From Dirofilaria immitis (taxonomy: Eukaryota; Nematoda; Chromadorea; Rhabditida; Onchocercidae): a stretch of 64,000 nucleotides of DNA. The notes under the pieces are model-generated. The model searched no databases. It was given only the letters and a program-made list of their open reading frames with translations, and was not told the DNA's origin. Location of the stretch: positions 62,001 through 126,000 of the forward strand of contig JAKNDB010000109.1 of NCBI GenBank assembly GCA_024305405.1, given 5' to 3'. Below, piece by piece: positions 50,457 to 62,546 of this stretch (the first letter of the stretch is position 1; each line of letters starts with the position of its first letter). The translations under genes were made by a program, and so were the position numbers.

Positions 50457-50571
50457 CACTTACAAACTTATGTTAAGTTCATATTAATTAGCATTTTTAT
50501 TATTTACGACTTTTCTGCGAAAAGAATTTGTTCATGTTCAAATTATTTATTTTGATAAATTTGTCTTTTTT

Positions 50572-50613
<42 letters not shown>

Positions 50614-53600
50614 CACACACACACACACACACACATGCATATCACATACACACAATACACATATCACATACACATTGACATATATACAATTATATTCATA
50701 TTAATTAGCATTATTTGTTATTTACGAGAAGGGTCATTTGAATCGTTGGTTTGGGAGAGGGGTCATTTATCATTTGGAAACATATGGACAGATTAATCTA
50801 TTCAGAAAGTTTATTATTAGCTATCATACAATATTTAAAATGAATGCATATTATAATTAAGTTTAAGTTTCGTAAAATAAAGTAATATCAAATTTTTGCA
50901 AAAAATTTGAAAATAAAATAAAGAAAAAAGTGTAAAAATTTTTATCAAAAAATTTTATTTTTATTTATCTTTTAGTTTAAAATTAAATTTTTAATTTATC
51001 AAAAATTTTAATTTATTAAATATTGCATTAATTGTTTGTTTGTTTATTTGTTTGATTGATTGATTGATTGTTTGTTTGTTTGTTTAATTGATTGATTGAT
51101 TGATTGATTGATTGAGAAGTAAAATGAATTTTTAAAACGTAAAAATATCGTCTAACTGATAATGGAATGAAATTGCCTTTTCTAATAAAAGCTTAAATAA
51201 TTTAATTTATGTTTTATAAAATAAATTTGATATTGATAAAAGAAGTATATTTAGTATTAGGGGAAAGTGGATTTAAAAGATTTCCCTGAATTGCAAATTA
51301 ATTGAAAATGCTACAATTTGATCAAAATATTGCATTTTTGGTTCAAATGTAATGGGACCATTGCAACGATATATGTATATATATATATATATATATATAG
51401 AATTTACCCTAGAGAATTTCAATAAAATTAAAAATCCGATTTTAGATAATAGAATGTGATAGTGAGGAATGAAAAATTTGATGATAAGATGAGAAAAATG
51501 TCGAGAAAGATTTAATGACTGAAATTGTGTGAATGATAAATTGATTAGATGTGTGAATGATAAATTGATTAGATAAGAGGAACAAATGAAATATATATAT
51601 ATATGTATAGGCTTAATTATCAGTATAAGAAAATACGAATGAAATAGGTCTAATTACTAATTAGCTTCAAATTACAAAATTTTACCAATCATTGTTCTCA
51701 TTATTTTAATCTTATCTTTCTCTCTTTCTCTCTCTTTCTCTTTATCTTCCTCTCTTTCTCATTTTCTGTCTAATTTCAATAAATTTAATTAGGATAAAAT
51801 ATATATATATAAACATATACATATATATATATATGAACTTAACTAACAATTTAATCATAAAATTCAATTCATTGAAAATATATTAAAAATTTGCATTTAT
51901 TCTTTGAATAAATAAGTAAAAATATACACATATACATATGTATTTAATTTAAAATTAATTATACTATATATATTTCCAATATATTAATTGAATTTTAAAT
52001 TTTAAATAAAATTTCTTTATTAAAAATTAATTACAAAATAGTTTCTTATATTGTATATTAATGCATTATTATATTTTAAATATTTCTCTTGGAAAAATAA
52101 AAAATAAAAAATGAATTCATAAAAAAAATTTTTTGAAAAATTGTTAATATTTTATATGAGAAAGGAAATGAAGAAAACATCGAAAATTAAAAAAAAAAAT
52201 TAAATTCAAATTTAATTCGAGAAATATTCAGAAAACTTCAACAAGCAAAAAAGGAAATGAAATATTACGATGAATTGAAATTAATCAAATATCAATGATG
52301 CATTATTTATTTATTCATTTCTTTTTTATTCATTTGTATATTTATTTCTTATTTATTTATTTATTTATTTCTTTTTTGAAATAATTTAAGTAAAAATTTT
52401 AAATCAAAAGAAAAATTTTTTGAACGTAAACTTTATCAAATTTCGTTCTTTAATATGCAATTTTATCATTACTAATAAATTATATAATGTATAAGAGTAA
52501 TGAATTTAATTTTTCCTTTTAAATTAATTACAAAATATTTTGGCTTAATTTTGAACTGATAAAATATGATAAAACCAAATATGATCAATGTTATAAATTT
52601 TTATTTAAAATATTACGGTATTTTTTCCTTGAAAATTTTATTTACCATATTGATAATGGTGAAATTAATGAAGAAGAATAGTGAAAAAAACAATTTAATG
52701 AATGTAATTAAAGGAATTAGAATATTATAAGTGATAATGATAACCACTGATAAAAAATGATGATGACAATGAAATTAATTATTGATGATAACGTGAAATG
52801 ATAATGATAATAGAATTGTTATTAAGAAATGCAAAACAAATAGCTCATTACGAATATTAAGTGATAATTATTCATTTCATTGTTATCACATAACAATGGT
52901 AGTAAAAAATAATAGTGGTAGGAATGTGATAATGAAATCAATAGTGATAATGTGAAATAATAATGATAATAGCAATTATCATTATTATTTCACATTATTA
53001 TTATTAATAAATATAAAATAATGGCTGGTTATAAATATTGAGTAATAATTGGCAGTGATAACAGTGGTGGTAAAAATGTGATAACAATGAAATGAATAAT
53101 TGTAATGTGAAATAATAATAATAATAGCAATTTGTTATTAATAAACACAAAATAATAACTGATTATGAATATTAAATGGTGATTGACAATGATAATAATA
53201 GTGGTGAAAATGTGATAACACTGAAACGAAGAGTGATAATATGAAATGGAATAATAGCAATTATTATTAATAAGCACAAAATGATAGCTGATTATGAAAT
53301 GAAAGGGTGTGCTAACGATGAAATCAATAATGATAATGTGAAATAGAATAACAGCAATCGTTATTTAAAAATACAAAATAATAGCTCATTATGAATATTA
53401 AGTGATAAATGATAGTGATAACAATGAAATCACTAATGGTAATGTGAAATAATGATGATAATAGCAATTGTTATTAATAAATATAAAACAATAGCCAATT
53501 ATGAACATTAAGTGATAACGGTAATGATGTGAGTATGATAACGATGAAATCACTAGTGATAATATGAAATGGAATACTAATAATTATTGTTAATAAATAT

Positions 53601-56485
53601 GAAATAGTAGCCGAATGAAAATATATATGTATAATTGGTCTTTTTTTTCTGTTAATTATAAAGAAGTATGTAAGATAAGCTTATTGTGACGTAATAGATG
53701 AAAAAAATCTTTTCGAGAATTTCTTGAATGATACTATAATAATAATTTTAGGATGACTTCAAAAGGTATGCGAAATAAAAAGGTAAAAGGGAAGAGGGAA
53801 AGAGAGGAAAAAAAAAGGGAAAAAAAACAGGGTAACATTGAATAAAATTAAAAGAAAAAGATAGTATCAAAAGTTACATCATATTCACAGGTAACTGTAG
53901 GAAAGATGGTTTACTGTTATGAAGAGATGATTGGTTGATGACCTCTCTCATCTCATCTATTCTGTTGGTGGTTAAAGGTTGAACTTTTTATCATTTGATG
54001 TAACCGACATACTGTCAACCTGAAATTTGACAACTAAACTGACAATCTCATCTCGTACAACACTTTTCATCCAAAATTATACTCATCGATCAAAAATTCT
54101 TTCTATTGTTCCAAAGCTACTATTTCAAATTAATTACTTCTTAATTAGGGAAAATAGTAATGCAGTCATTTTTGTTTTTTTTCTTTTTCTTTTTCATTTA
54201 AATTTAATTTTATGTTTTTCGATTTTATCTCTTTGTATTTTTCTCTTCTCTCTCTCTTCCTCTTTCTTTTCCTCTCTTTCCATTTTTCTTTTTTTCTTTC
54301 TTCATTTTTTATCTTTTTCAAGAGAAATATTTAAAATTACAAAATGATAATGAAAAAACGAAAAAGTTATATGAAAAAGGGAAGAAAGAAATTACTGAAA
54401 ATAGCTTAAACTATATATATAACAAAGAAAAAGAGTTAAATTTTTTTTTATACAATTCAGGAAATACTCGAGAAACGAATAAAGCTATATATATTACGAT
54501 ATATAAATATTAATTTGAAATTAATTAAGAAATTGCCGAAAACTTAAAATATTAATTTGAAATTAATTAAGAAATTACTGAAAACTTAAAATATTAATTT
54601 GAAATTAATTAAGAAATTGCCGAAAACTTAAAATATTAATTTGAAATTAATTAATGCGTATTTAGAGTAATTTAAATTAAAAATTTTAGAAAATTAAAAT
54701 TAAATTAAAAATGTTTAAATTAAACAAAAAGAAATATTTGAGATTAAAAATTTCATCAGATTTTATTTTATTTGTTTTTATTCAATTTTATCACTGCAAT
54801 TAATTGGTTTAATTAAAAAGTAAAAAGTTTATCATTGATTATGATAATTATGATAATTTATGATTAAAAAAAAAAGTATATCATTAATTTTTCCTTTCTG
54901 TTTTTTCTTTTTGTTGTTGTTATTGTTGAAATTTTTAATATAATATTATTATAGAAGTAGAATGCCAGAAACAAGTATTGGGGAAATAACGGTAGAAAAA
55001 ACACCGGCATATTTTGTTAGTAAAACAGCACCGGGACGAGTACGAAGTTTGAATTCAACAATTAAATTAATTGTTGTTGTACGTAATCCAATTACCAGAG
55101 CTATATCAGGTAAATTTGATAAAAAATTTTTGCTCAAATATTTCAATTCATATATTTATTTTTAGTACTAAACGATTTTAAATGTAAATTTTTCACAAAG
55201 ATTTTTAATATTTTTAAAATTTTAAATTTTGAATTTTAAATTTTAAATTTTAGATTATACACAAGCAATTAGTAAAAAAAGCGAAATAATTTAATGCCAA
55301 GTTTTGAGGAAATGGTACTTTGCAACGATTCATCTAATACAACTGGTATATTAATATTAATTAATTATTAATTAATTAATATCATAGGAAATTATTTTTT
55401 TCTCGAATTTCTAAAATAATACTTTTATAAAAATGAATTTTAATTATTTGAAAATTTAAATTTGAAATTTTTATTATAAACAAAACAAAAAAAAAAAAAT
55501 AATATATTTGATAGGTATGAAAAATGGTGTAAATGCTTCATGGGGTGCAATACGAATTGGTATTTATCATAGACATATTCGACGATGGCTTCAACATTTT
55601 CCACTTCATCAGATTCATTTCGTTGATGGTGAACGATTAATTACAAATCCGGCTGCGGAAATTTATGCTGTTGAACGTTTTCTAACTGTTAAACCAGGTA
55701 TCTAGTATAAAATTTTAAAGTTTAAATTTACAACTAACTTCATTAGTCATTTTCTTTTTCTCATTCATCTTTTGCATAAAATTATCATGAAATATTTCAC
55801 GTAACACGCTAAGCTATATTGGCGAAATTATCATGAAATAACTCACGTGACACATCAAGTTGTATTAGTAAAATTACCGTGAAATATTTTATGTAACAAC
55901 GTTGAACTGCATTAGTAAAATTGCTATGAAACATTTTTTATGTAATACATTAAGCTATCATGAAATATTTCACGTAATACGTCAAATTATATTAGTAAAA
56001 TTATCACGAAATATTTCACGTAACAACGTTAAGTTGCATTGGTGAAATTATCGTAAATAACTCATGTAACACGTCAAGTTGTACAAGTAAAATTACACTG
56101 AAATATTTCACGTAATAGGTCAAGTTGTATCAGTAAAATTATCACGAAATATTTCACGTATCAACATTAAGCTGTATCAATAAAATTATCATCACTTAAA
56201 CTATATTAATTTATCATTTTATATTTTCATATTTTATTCGTCAAAAATATATTCTATCATTTGAAATATTGCAGTTGTTCGAGAATCAAATTTTGCAACA
56301 GATCCATTAAAAGGTTTTCCATGTGTATTACGAAAAGACAATACATTACATTGTCTCGGGAAAACAAAAGGTCGAGCACATCCACATGTACGATTCGATG
56401 TTATACAAAAATTGGAAGATTTTTATCGTCCACAAAATGAGGAATTTTTAAACTTATCAATAGAAGGTTTCATTGGCATGCATAA
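41209..56485 (+). CDS. Heparan sulfate 3-O-sulfotransferase (HST-3 family)
   Basis: Type II Golgi enzyme that moves sulfate from PAPS to the 3-OH of glucosamine in heparan sulfate. Exons: 41209-41484 (signal anchor [16 protein letters not shown], 5'-phosphosulfate loop [17 protein letters not shown], catalytic Glu in PEVHFFDK), 54955-55109 ([12 protein letters not shown], 3'-phosphate loop [12 protein letters not shown]), 55254-55345 ([15 protein letters not shown]), 55515-55697 ([26 protein letters not shown]) and 56275-56485 ([20 protein letters not shown], end [12 protein letters not shown] 56483-56485). Four one-base additions to A/T runs (41369-41373, 41444-41449, 55274-55280, 56445-56449) give 306 residues, close to a minimal 3-OST. 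As written, each run breaks the frame. The usual GVRKGGTR has A for the second G here. Whether it corresponds to C. elegans hst-3.1 or hst-3.2 cannot be told by eye. Confidence 0.92.
43770..44170 (+). repeat. Two adjacent short tandem arrays
   Basis: 43770-43950: AATATAAACTTAAATATAATAATTAATA-like units of about 45 bases. 43975-44165: ATAATTTGCACGTATTAGGGAAATTATTATCTA-like units of about 45 bases, five copies, each with a CACGTA core. Confidence 0.8.
50335..50728 (+). repeat. Duplicated block of about 190 bases, each copy with an internal (CA)n microsatellite
   Basis: ATGTTCACGTTCAAACCATTTGTTCTAATAAATTTGT (50335) and TTGTTCATGTTCAAATTATTTATTTTGATAAATTTGT (50530) begin the two copies. Both run through (CA)n to CATATTAATTAGCATT...TTATTTACGA (ends near 50508 and 50728). 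The second CA run is the longer (50573-50634). Confidence 0.85.
52725..53615 (+). repeat. Minisatellite, unit about 110-150 bases, seven copies
   Basis: Units contain GATAATGTGAAATAATAATGATAATAGCAATT-ATTATTAATAAATA-AAAATAATAGCT-GATTATGAATATTAAGTGATAA. Copies of TATGAATATTAAGTGATAA-like sequence are near 52850, 53030, 53165, 53390 and 53503. Confidence 0.85.
54505..54655 (+). repeat. Tandem repeat, about 50-base unit, three to four copies
   Basis: ATATTAATTTGAAATTAATTAAGAAATTGCCGAAAACTTAAA is repeated near the end of the sulfotransferase first intron. Confidence 0.9.
55780..56200 (+). repeat. Intronic minisatellite in the sulfotransferase gene (unit about 50-60 bases)
   Basis: AAATTATCATGAAATATTTCACGTAACACGTCAAGTTGTATTAGTA is repeated about eight times between exons ending 55697 and starting 56275. 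Confidence 0.9.
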
Positions 56486-58940
56486 TAATTAGCCAAATTT
56501 TAGTGCCTTTTTTTTTTTTTATCAGTACTTATCAGACCTCATTTCTTCTTTGTTTTGTTATTTAAAACAATTATTGATCGTTTTTTTTCTTTTGTTTCAT
56601 CTTTTTTTGTATTAAAAAATGCTATCATTGAATTAATATAAATATAAATTTTGCCTAATCTTATATTTATTAAATTTTGATAATTTAAAAAATTTCATTT
56701 ATATTCATAAATATTTCGACAAATTTTAAACATAACATGAGCATTTTAATATTTTTCCAATTAAAATTAAAGCAATAATTTTAAATATGATCTGATAATA
56801 TTATCAATATCAAATCTTAACTTCAAATAAATCCAATACGATGATTTAAGCACAAATGATATTATGAGGCCCCCCTCCCTCTTTTTTTTTTTCGGTGATA
56901 ACACTTCTGATACTATCAAAAACATGTATAATTCAAAAATTTTTTTTAACAATTAATAATATTCTTGATGATTTCATTCCGGTTTGAAAATATTGCTTTT
57001 CTTTATTCTAATCAGTGATGAGATAATGATATTAAAATTGATTTGCTGCTATTAATTGTTTGATAATTAATTTAATATTTTGTTGTTGTTGTTGTTTTTT
57101 TTTTTTTTGCTTGATCTCGTCATATAATTTAATTTATTTATAACTTTCCGTTATCATTATGTTTGTTTATGTCTAATTGTAAAGCAAAAAAAAAAAAAAA
57201 GAAAACTTTTCAGGTATTATTATTTAAATTATAATTGAAATATTTATCACTATATTTTATGTGAATATTTTCAAAACATTCAAATATATTTTGCGCTTTC
57301 ATCTTTTCTTAAAAAAAAAAATAGCGAACTTTTAAAATGATAAGAAGTTTTAAAATGATAATAAGTAATATAATTTGAGAGAAAAAAAAGCAGAAGAAGA
57401 AGAGAAATAATTAAGCATTAATTGATAATGTTGGAGAAATTTTGGAATTTAATAATTTTCAATTTAAATACTGAAATCTTTTCTAATTTAAATTAATTAC
57501 GATAACTATAAATTTGTTCGCTATCATATATCATAATTAAAATAAGATTATTGTTATGTTCTATTTATGCTGTGATATTTATAATTTTTAGATATGGTAT
57601 ATATATACATATATATTTTTTTTATCTGATAATATATAAATTTGTGATTAAAAGTTATCATTACGGAAACGTATTTAAAATGCATCCTAAATATATGCAA
57701 AATTTATAAACTATACTTTCAATCGTTTAAGATAAAAAATATTTGAATAATTAAAACAAATAATTTCTATGCTTTAAAAATTTTCATCTTCATGATAAAT
57801 ATTAACGTAGGAAGTAATAATTTATAAAATGAAGAGATGACAAAGATTGATAAGAATTGCTAGAAAATATGATACAGAGATTGAGAAAATTATTTTATTA
57901 AAAATTATAGCAAATGTAATGATTAGTAATTTGATATAGAAAACCAAAGCGTTTATGTGAATGATTTTTTTCACTGTTCATAACTCACTTTATAGAAATT
58001 CTAAATACTTGTGAAAAATAGAAATCTGAAACTTGAACTAAGTTGCAAAAGAAAGACCGATAGAGGCAAATCTTAGCTAATCGAAAGTAATATCTCAAAC
58101 TTCTATTTACTTAACATTGATGTAGGAAAATATGGTATCTATGGTTGCTAAAATTTCTCAGGATTTTTTAGCTTATTTTTTCAAGATTTAGGCTACCTGA
58201 TGATCCACAGATAAAAATCATAAATTTCTGATATTTCGGGAAAAAAATCTAGCTTATTGATTGATGTGAAATTATTAATCTGAAATGTTTATTAGTTGAT
58301 CTGTTCGATTAAATAACTACAATGCATCTTATCATAATGTCAACAATTGGCATTATCCGTTCAATCAAACTTTTTATACAAAACTTTGAAAAAAGAATGG
58401 ATTATAAATTAATTTTACATGTTTCCGGAAACAATGATAATTCAGCCCATTGATTGATCCGAAATCACTGATCTGGTTAAATAATGCAACGTATCCTAAC
58501 AAACGGATACATGGATATCGGAAACATGAATCGTAATATTAATGTTCAGTATCATTTCGTTTAATCAAACATTTAATATGAATTTTTAAGAATTTTTAAA
58601 TTGTTTTTCTAATTTACTCGTAGCTTTTCTTCGAGAGAAAAAAAAGAAAGATTATGCGATAATTCTATTCATTATTGGTAAATGAATTTGAATTTCAAAA
58701 ATTTATGGATTGGATAAAATATCATTGCAGTTATAACTAAAAATAAAAATTCATTTGTTGAAATTTCCGAATCAAAAACGAATGACATTTTCGAATTATC
58801 GTTATTCACATTTGTTTGATTGAAATGAATAATGATAAGGATCGTTATAGGAAGGTAAAAGTTCAATAAGCTTAATCAATCATTCATCATCGAAAATCTC
58901 ATATCAGCTGGACAGTTTCTTGACATAAAAGCTACGATAA
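56486..58940. other. Intergenic after the sulfotransferase gene
   Basis: AT-rich, with T and A runs and a possible poly(A)-signal region. No exon is recognised. From about 57950 onward the base composition becomes less extreme, resembling the flanks of the DUO-like and VPS26 genes. Confidence 0.5.
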
Positions 58941-58949
58941 CGAAACTAA

Positions 58950-59320
58950 TCTCTGGTGCAATCTTACAAATCAAACTTTGTCTTAAGTGCCTGGATTCAA
59001 AAAATGCCATCTCTAAGGACCCGTCTGATTCTCTGCAAACTCGAAATAGTCCATTTTACATAACTAAAATGTGAAATAGCACTCTGACACAATCGTTTCG
59101 CATTGCGTACCTCATTAGAGTGCTTTGGGCCATGTTTTGCTACAAGTTGAAGGACTTCTTCAGATGGCGGGTATGGCATAGAGGCGGAAAGATGGTAGGG
59201 ATAAGGTGGGCATGGTGAAGAAAGGTGTAGGGATTGGGTGGGTTCTTTGGGTTACGTGGAATCAGGTTCACGTGAGGACGATCTACGTTATCATGGTGAA
59301 TATCATCATTACCATATTAA
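58950..59320 (-). CDS. Possible exon(s) of an unrecognised Pro-rich protein
   Basis: On the minus strand, one frame reads N-V-D-R-P-H-V-N-L-I-P-R-N-P-K-N-P-P-N-P, then YTFLHHAH (from about 59305). A second frame reads PYPYHLSASMPYPPSEE, then VLQLVAKHGPKHSNE, followed by a GTACGC donor at about 59110. A possible last exon after GAATCCAG reads ALKTKFDL and a stop near 58970. The two Pro-rich frames meet around 59200, and a one-base length change would fuse them. The PPSEEVLQLVAKHGP stretch faintly recalls SURP-type modules of splicing factors, but this is too weak to name it. The gene would point away from VPS26. Confidence 0.35.
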
Positions 59321-59780
59321 TAGTGTGCTGTATCCATTATATTCTAATTGAATATAATTACATGCAGTGCAATTTAAGAATTTTATTTTACTCCAACACG
59401 TTCAATTAGTGAGATGAGCTTTTTAAATCAACGTATTTACTTATACCAATTTTAACTATGTTTTAAGCTTTTTGAAAAAGTTTAATTATTAAGTCTCACT
59501 TCTGATGATTCTTTTCAATTTAAAATGCTTACTAAAATTGGGCGAAATAAAATCGTTACGAAATTTCGGTCAGCTGAAATTATCAGTTTATTTTATGAAT
59601 ATCTTATCAATGTATGACAAAATTTTATTTGATATATCTAATCGGTCCATTTTACAATTTTCAGATTTAAAATGCTGTTGATCACTCGATAATTCCCTCG
59701 CTTATTTAATTTATAAATTTATTTGTAAAGATTATCGATTCTATTATTTTCACGCAGGAAGTATTTGAAAGCAATCTTTC

Positions 59781-59786
59781 AGAATG
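59781..59786 (+). promoter_or_regulatory. Likely 3' (trans-)splice site directly before an ATG-only first coding segment of VPS26
   Basis: The sequence CTTTCAG|AATG|GTAAAA places a strong acceptor one base before an ATG, which is itself followed at once by a donor. Splicing ATG (59784-59786) to the exon at 59937 gives M-A-F-F-G-F-G, matching the usual VPS26 start M-S-F-F-G-F-G. No in-frame ATG exists nearer to that exon. Spliced-leader addition at the acceptor is inferred from nematode practice. Confidence 0.6.
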
Positions 59787-62546
59787 GTAAAAATTTGATA
59801 ATTTTTTCTCTTAAACTTAGGTAAAACTTAAAACTTAAATTTAATTCTAAAATTAGACTGCATTTTATGAGCTAATTGATATGCTCTGTCCTGTAGAAAA
59901 GAGCGTATTTTACATGCTGAAATAATATATTTAAAGGCTTTCTTTGGATTTGGTCAAGCTGCGGAAATTTCAATCAAATTAGATGATGCAGATAATAGGA
60001 AGGTTACTTTTTCCTTTTTTTCGATTTAAATTTAAATTTTATCTAGATTTTAAGGAACAGTTATATTTTATTTGGGACTTGTTGAGATCTATCGGAATTC
60101 AAACTTAATTGTTAGAGGGGAGGTAAGTTGGTGATGAGGTTAGATTGTGATTGAGATTAAATTGAAGATATATGAGGACTGCTGTGGTTGGCTGAGTGGT
60201 CTAGTAGTATGATTCTCGCTTCGGGTGCGTGAGGTCCCGGTTTCGATCACCGGCTTAGCCCGCGGACTTCTTCATTATCAGAATAATTGGACGAATGATT
60301 TAGGTAGCTAAAATACGATGTGAAGAAGGAGGTCAAGAAACACACTTCCTGTTTTATGATGGTGAAACAATCTCTGGTACTGTAGGAGTTGCTGTAAAGA
60401 AAAAATTTGATCATCAAGGAATAAGAATTGAATTTATTGGACAAATTGGTACGCTAAATTTTGTTTCATTTTCATTCAGTTATCTTTTACAATAATTGGT
60501 TAATACTCTTTATCGATGTATAAGTGAGCAGCACCATACTTAAGTTTACGTATGGCTGGATTCCTCAATTATACCTAGACTGTCGTGATCATAAAAATTC
60601 GTGAATTGTTCATAATTCTTAACAAAATAACACTGTCTATCACATTATAGTATACTAAGAATTTACTGGGAAATTTTTTACAATGAAAGCAGCTAAAATA
60701 TAGACTTAAGTTATCCATTTCTTTTCATATTGAGTTCTCTTTGCATTTGTGACCTAGTTCCTTCATATCGTGCATGCTTGATCATAGATTTTTGTGAATA
60801 TTTTTTTTTCAGAGCTAAATTATGATCGTGGTAATCAACACGATTTTATAACGCTAATGAAAGAGTTGGCACGTCCGGGTGAGCTAACTCAAAATGCTGT
60901 TTTTCGGTTTGAATTCTCAAAAGTTGAAAAACCATACGAGTCGTATGTTGGTGCAAATGTGAAATTGCGGTATATTATTTCATCATTATAAAAATTTATG
61001 TTATTGCAAATTTGTTAAAATCAACATTATCCAAAAATATCTAGAGGTTTTTCTTGTTTCATCAATCCGTTCTTTATTTTTTTGGAAGTGAGCGCATTTG
61101 AATGTGATCTCGAATTGTATACATTTTTGGTAGCAGCAGTCAAAATCGTTGACATATTTCGGCGGAGTATATGAATTTTACGAAGTTCATTGCAATAATG
61201 ATATAGCAGTATAATATTGGTTATATAGACGTTATTGCAGCTATTTCCTAAGAGTAGTCATTGTACGAAGGCTAACTGATATAATACGTGAAATGGATGT
61301 TATTGTGCATACGCTTTCTTCATACCCAGATACAAATAACAGCATCAAAATGGAAGTTGGTATTGAGGATTCTTTGCACATTGAATTCGAATATAATCGC
61401 TCCAAGTAAGTCTTTTTTTTTTTTTTTTGGAGGGTGAGATGAATCCATATTCACTTGCATATTTTAAGTCCTTATGCGCTTATTCAAATTGCTGATATTT
61501 TTTTAAACGGAATAGTCTTTTAATATACATATTATAATGTAAATCTTTCTAAAAGATCGCTTTGACGAGAAGGAATTATAAATGCGGATTTGTCGTTTTG
61601 AGTGCGGTATATTGTATTATGCCGATACTATGTTGCAGATATCATCTAAAGGATGTAATTGTTGGAAAGATATACTTCTTGCTGGTTCGAATCAAAATTA
61701 AGTTTATGGAAATTGCAATAATAAAACGAGAGACAGTAGGAAATGCGCCAAATATTTTCAACGAGAATGAAACAATAGCAAAATATGAAATAATGGATGG
61801 TGCACCCGTAAGAGGTGGGAATTACCGTTCTTTTTTTTGTGATAGTGTCGTGATAATTTTAACATCTAGTATGTCACTGCTCAGCAGTGTCATTTACCAT
61901 TTGATAAACACTAGTAAATGTTTAATTATGGCGAAGTTGCATTTTACTCTAAGCTATAAATATTTAGAATTTAAAGTTCTTTTTCTCTCAATGTCATCCA
62001 CTTTGATGAGTGGAATTTTTCGTATGTATGAATGCTTGAATGAACTAAAATGACTTTCAGGTGAATCAATTCCAATACGTCTTTTTCTTGCTGGTTATGA
62101 TTTGACACCAACGATGCGTGACGTAGGCAAGAAATTTTCAGTTCGTTATTATTTAAATCTCGTTTTAGTTGATGAAGAAGATCGTCGTTATTTCAAGCAG
62201 CAGGTAAAGCATTTCACTATAATCTGTTATCACTCTTAGATTTGTATATACATCACTTGATATAGTTAATCGTTCGCAAAAACATGTGTCGTAGTGCTAG
62301 TCGGGTTATCGATTCATTTCTATTGATTCAATATTCTTACTTTATTATAACCGATTCAAACTGGAATTTTCCAAATTTAACTTCCAACTTTGTGAATATT
62401 TTGAGGAGATGACATTATGGCGTAAAGCTGATAAGATCAGTCGACACATTTCGGTGGAGAATATATCCGGAACAAAAGCCAATGGAGAAACGACTACAGC
62501 AGAACCATCAAACCAGCACACAAAAAAGGTTGAAGCTGGCAAGTAG
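59784..62546 (+). CDS. vps-26: VPS26, retromer core subunit
   Basis: Arrestin-fold subunit of the retromer cargo-recognition trimer (with VPS35 and VPS29), acting on endosome membranes in retrieval of receptors to the Golgi or surface. Exons: 59784-59786 (ATG), 59937-60002, 60304-60448, 60813-60969, 61241-61405, 61639-61814, 62061-62213 and 62406-62546 (stop TAG). The spliced product is about 318 residues, the normal length, with all family blocks in order: FFGFGQAAEI, LFYDGETISG, HQGIRIEFIGQIELNYDRGN, ELARPGELTQ, KPYESYVGANVKLRYFLRV, IVRRLTDIIREMD, NNSIKMEVGIEDSLHIEFEY, YHLKDVIVGKIYFLLVRIKI, ETIAKYEIMDGAPVRGESIP, FLAGYDLTPTMRD, VRYYLNLVLVDEEDRRYFKQ and MTLWRK. The Ser/Thr-rich tail is species-specific, as usual. 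All exons are frame-perfect. The last exon uses an atypical acceptor (TTTTGAG|GAG), which preserves Q-E before M-T-L-W-R. Confidence 0.96.
60190..60261 (+). tRNA. tRNA-Pro (anticodon CGG), inside a VPS26 intron
   Basis: Cloverleaf by eye: acceptor GGCTGAG / CTTAGCC (one G-T wobble), D arm GTCT-AGTAGTAT-GATT as in proline tRNAs, anticodon arm CTCGC-TTCGGGT-GCGTG, T arm CCGGT-TTCGATC-ACCGG fully paired, discriminator C. The loop TTCGGGT gives anticodon CGG (codon CCG). The anticodon stem has one T-T mismatch (usual GCGAG is GCGTG). It lies on the same strand as VPS26, between exons ending 60002 and starting 60304. Function depends on internal A and B boxes, which are present (TGGTCTAGTAG and GGTTTCGATCA). 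The mismatch could mean a mildly decayed copy. Confidence 0.8.

Larger units (their letters stand above)
41485..54954 (+). other. 13.5 kb first intron of the sulfotransferase gene
   Basis: The donor CG|GTTTGT and acceptor ATTATAG|A restore the codon between D-W-Y-R and S-R-M-P, so the two distant exons belong together. The intron is packed with ATC/TAA arrays (41840-41885, 42225-42360, 42720-42765, 44895-44985), CA repeats, GA tracts (46155-46180) and several minisatellites listed separately. I see no nested gene; open frames here are low-complexity. Confidence 0.8.

Noticed and set aside
50223..50555. 110-codon open frame beginning [10 protein letters not shown]
   Set aside because: It leads into a CA microsatellite, lies inside a duplicated intronic block, and shows no homology that I recognise.
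61562..62053. 163-codon open frame starting MTRRNYKCGF
   Set aside because: It is the real VPS26 exon 61639-61814 with unspliced intron sequence on both sides, not a separate gene.
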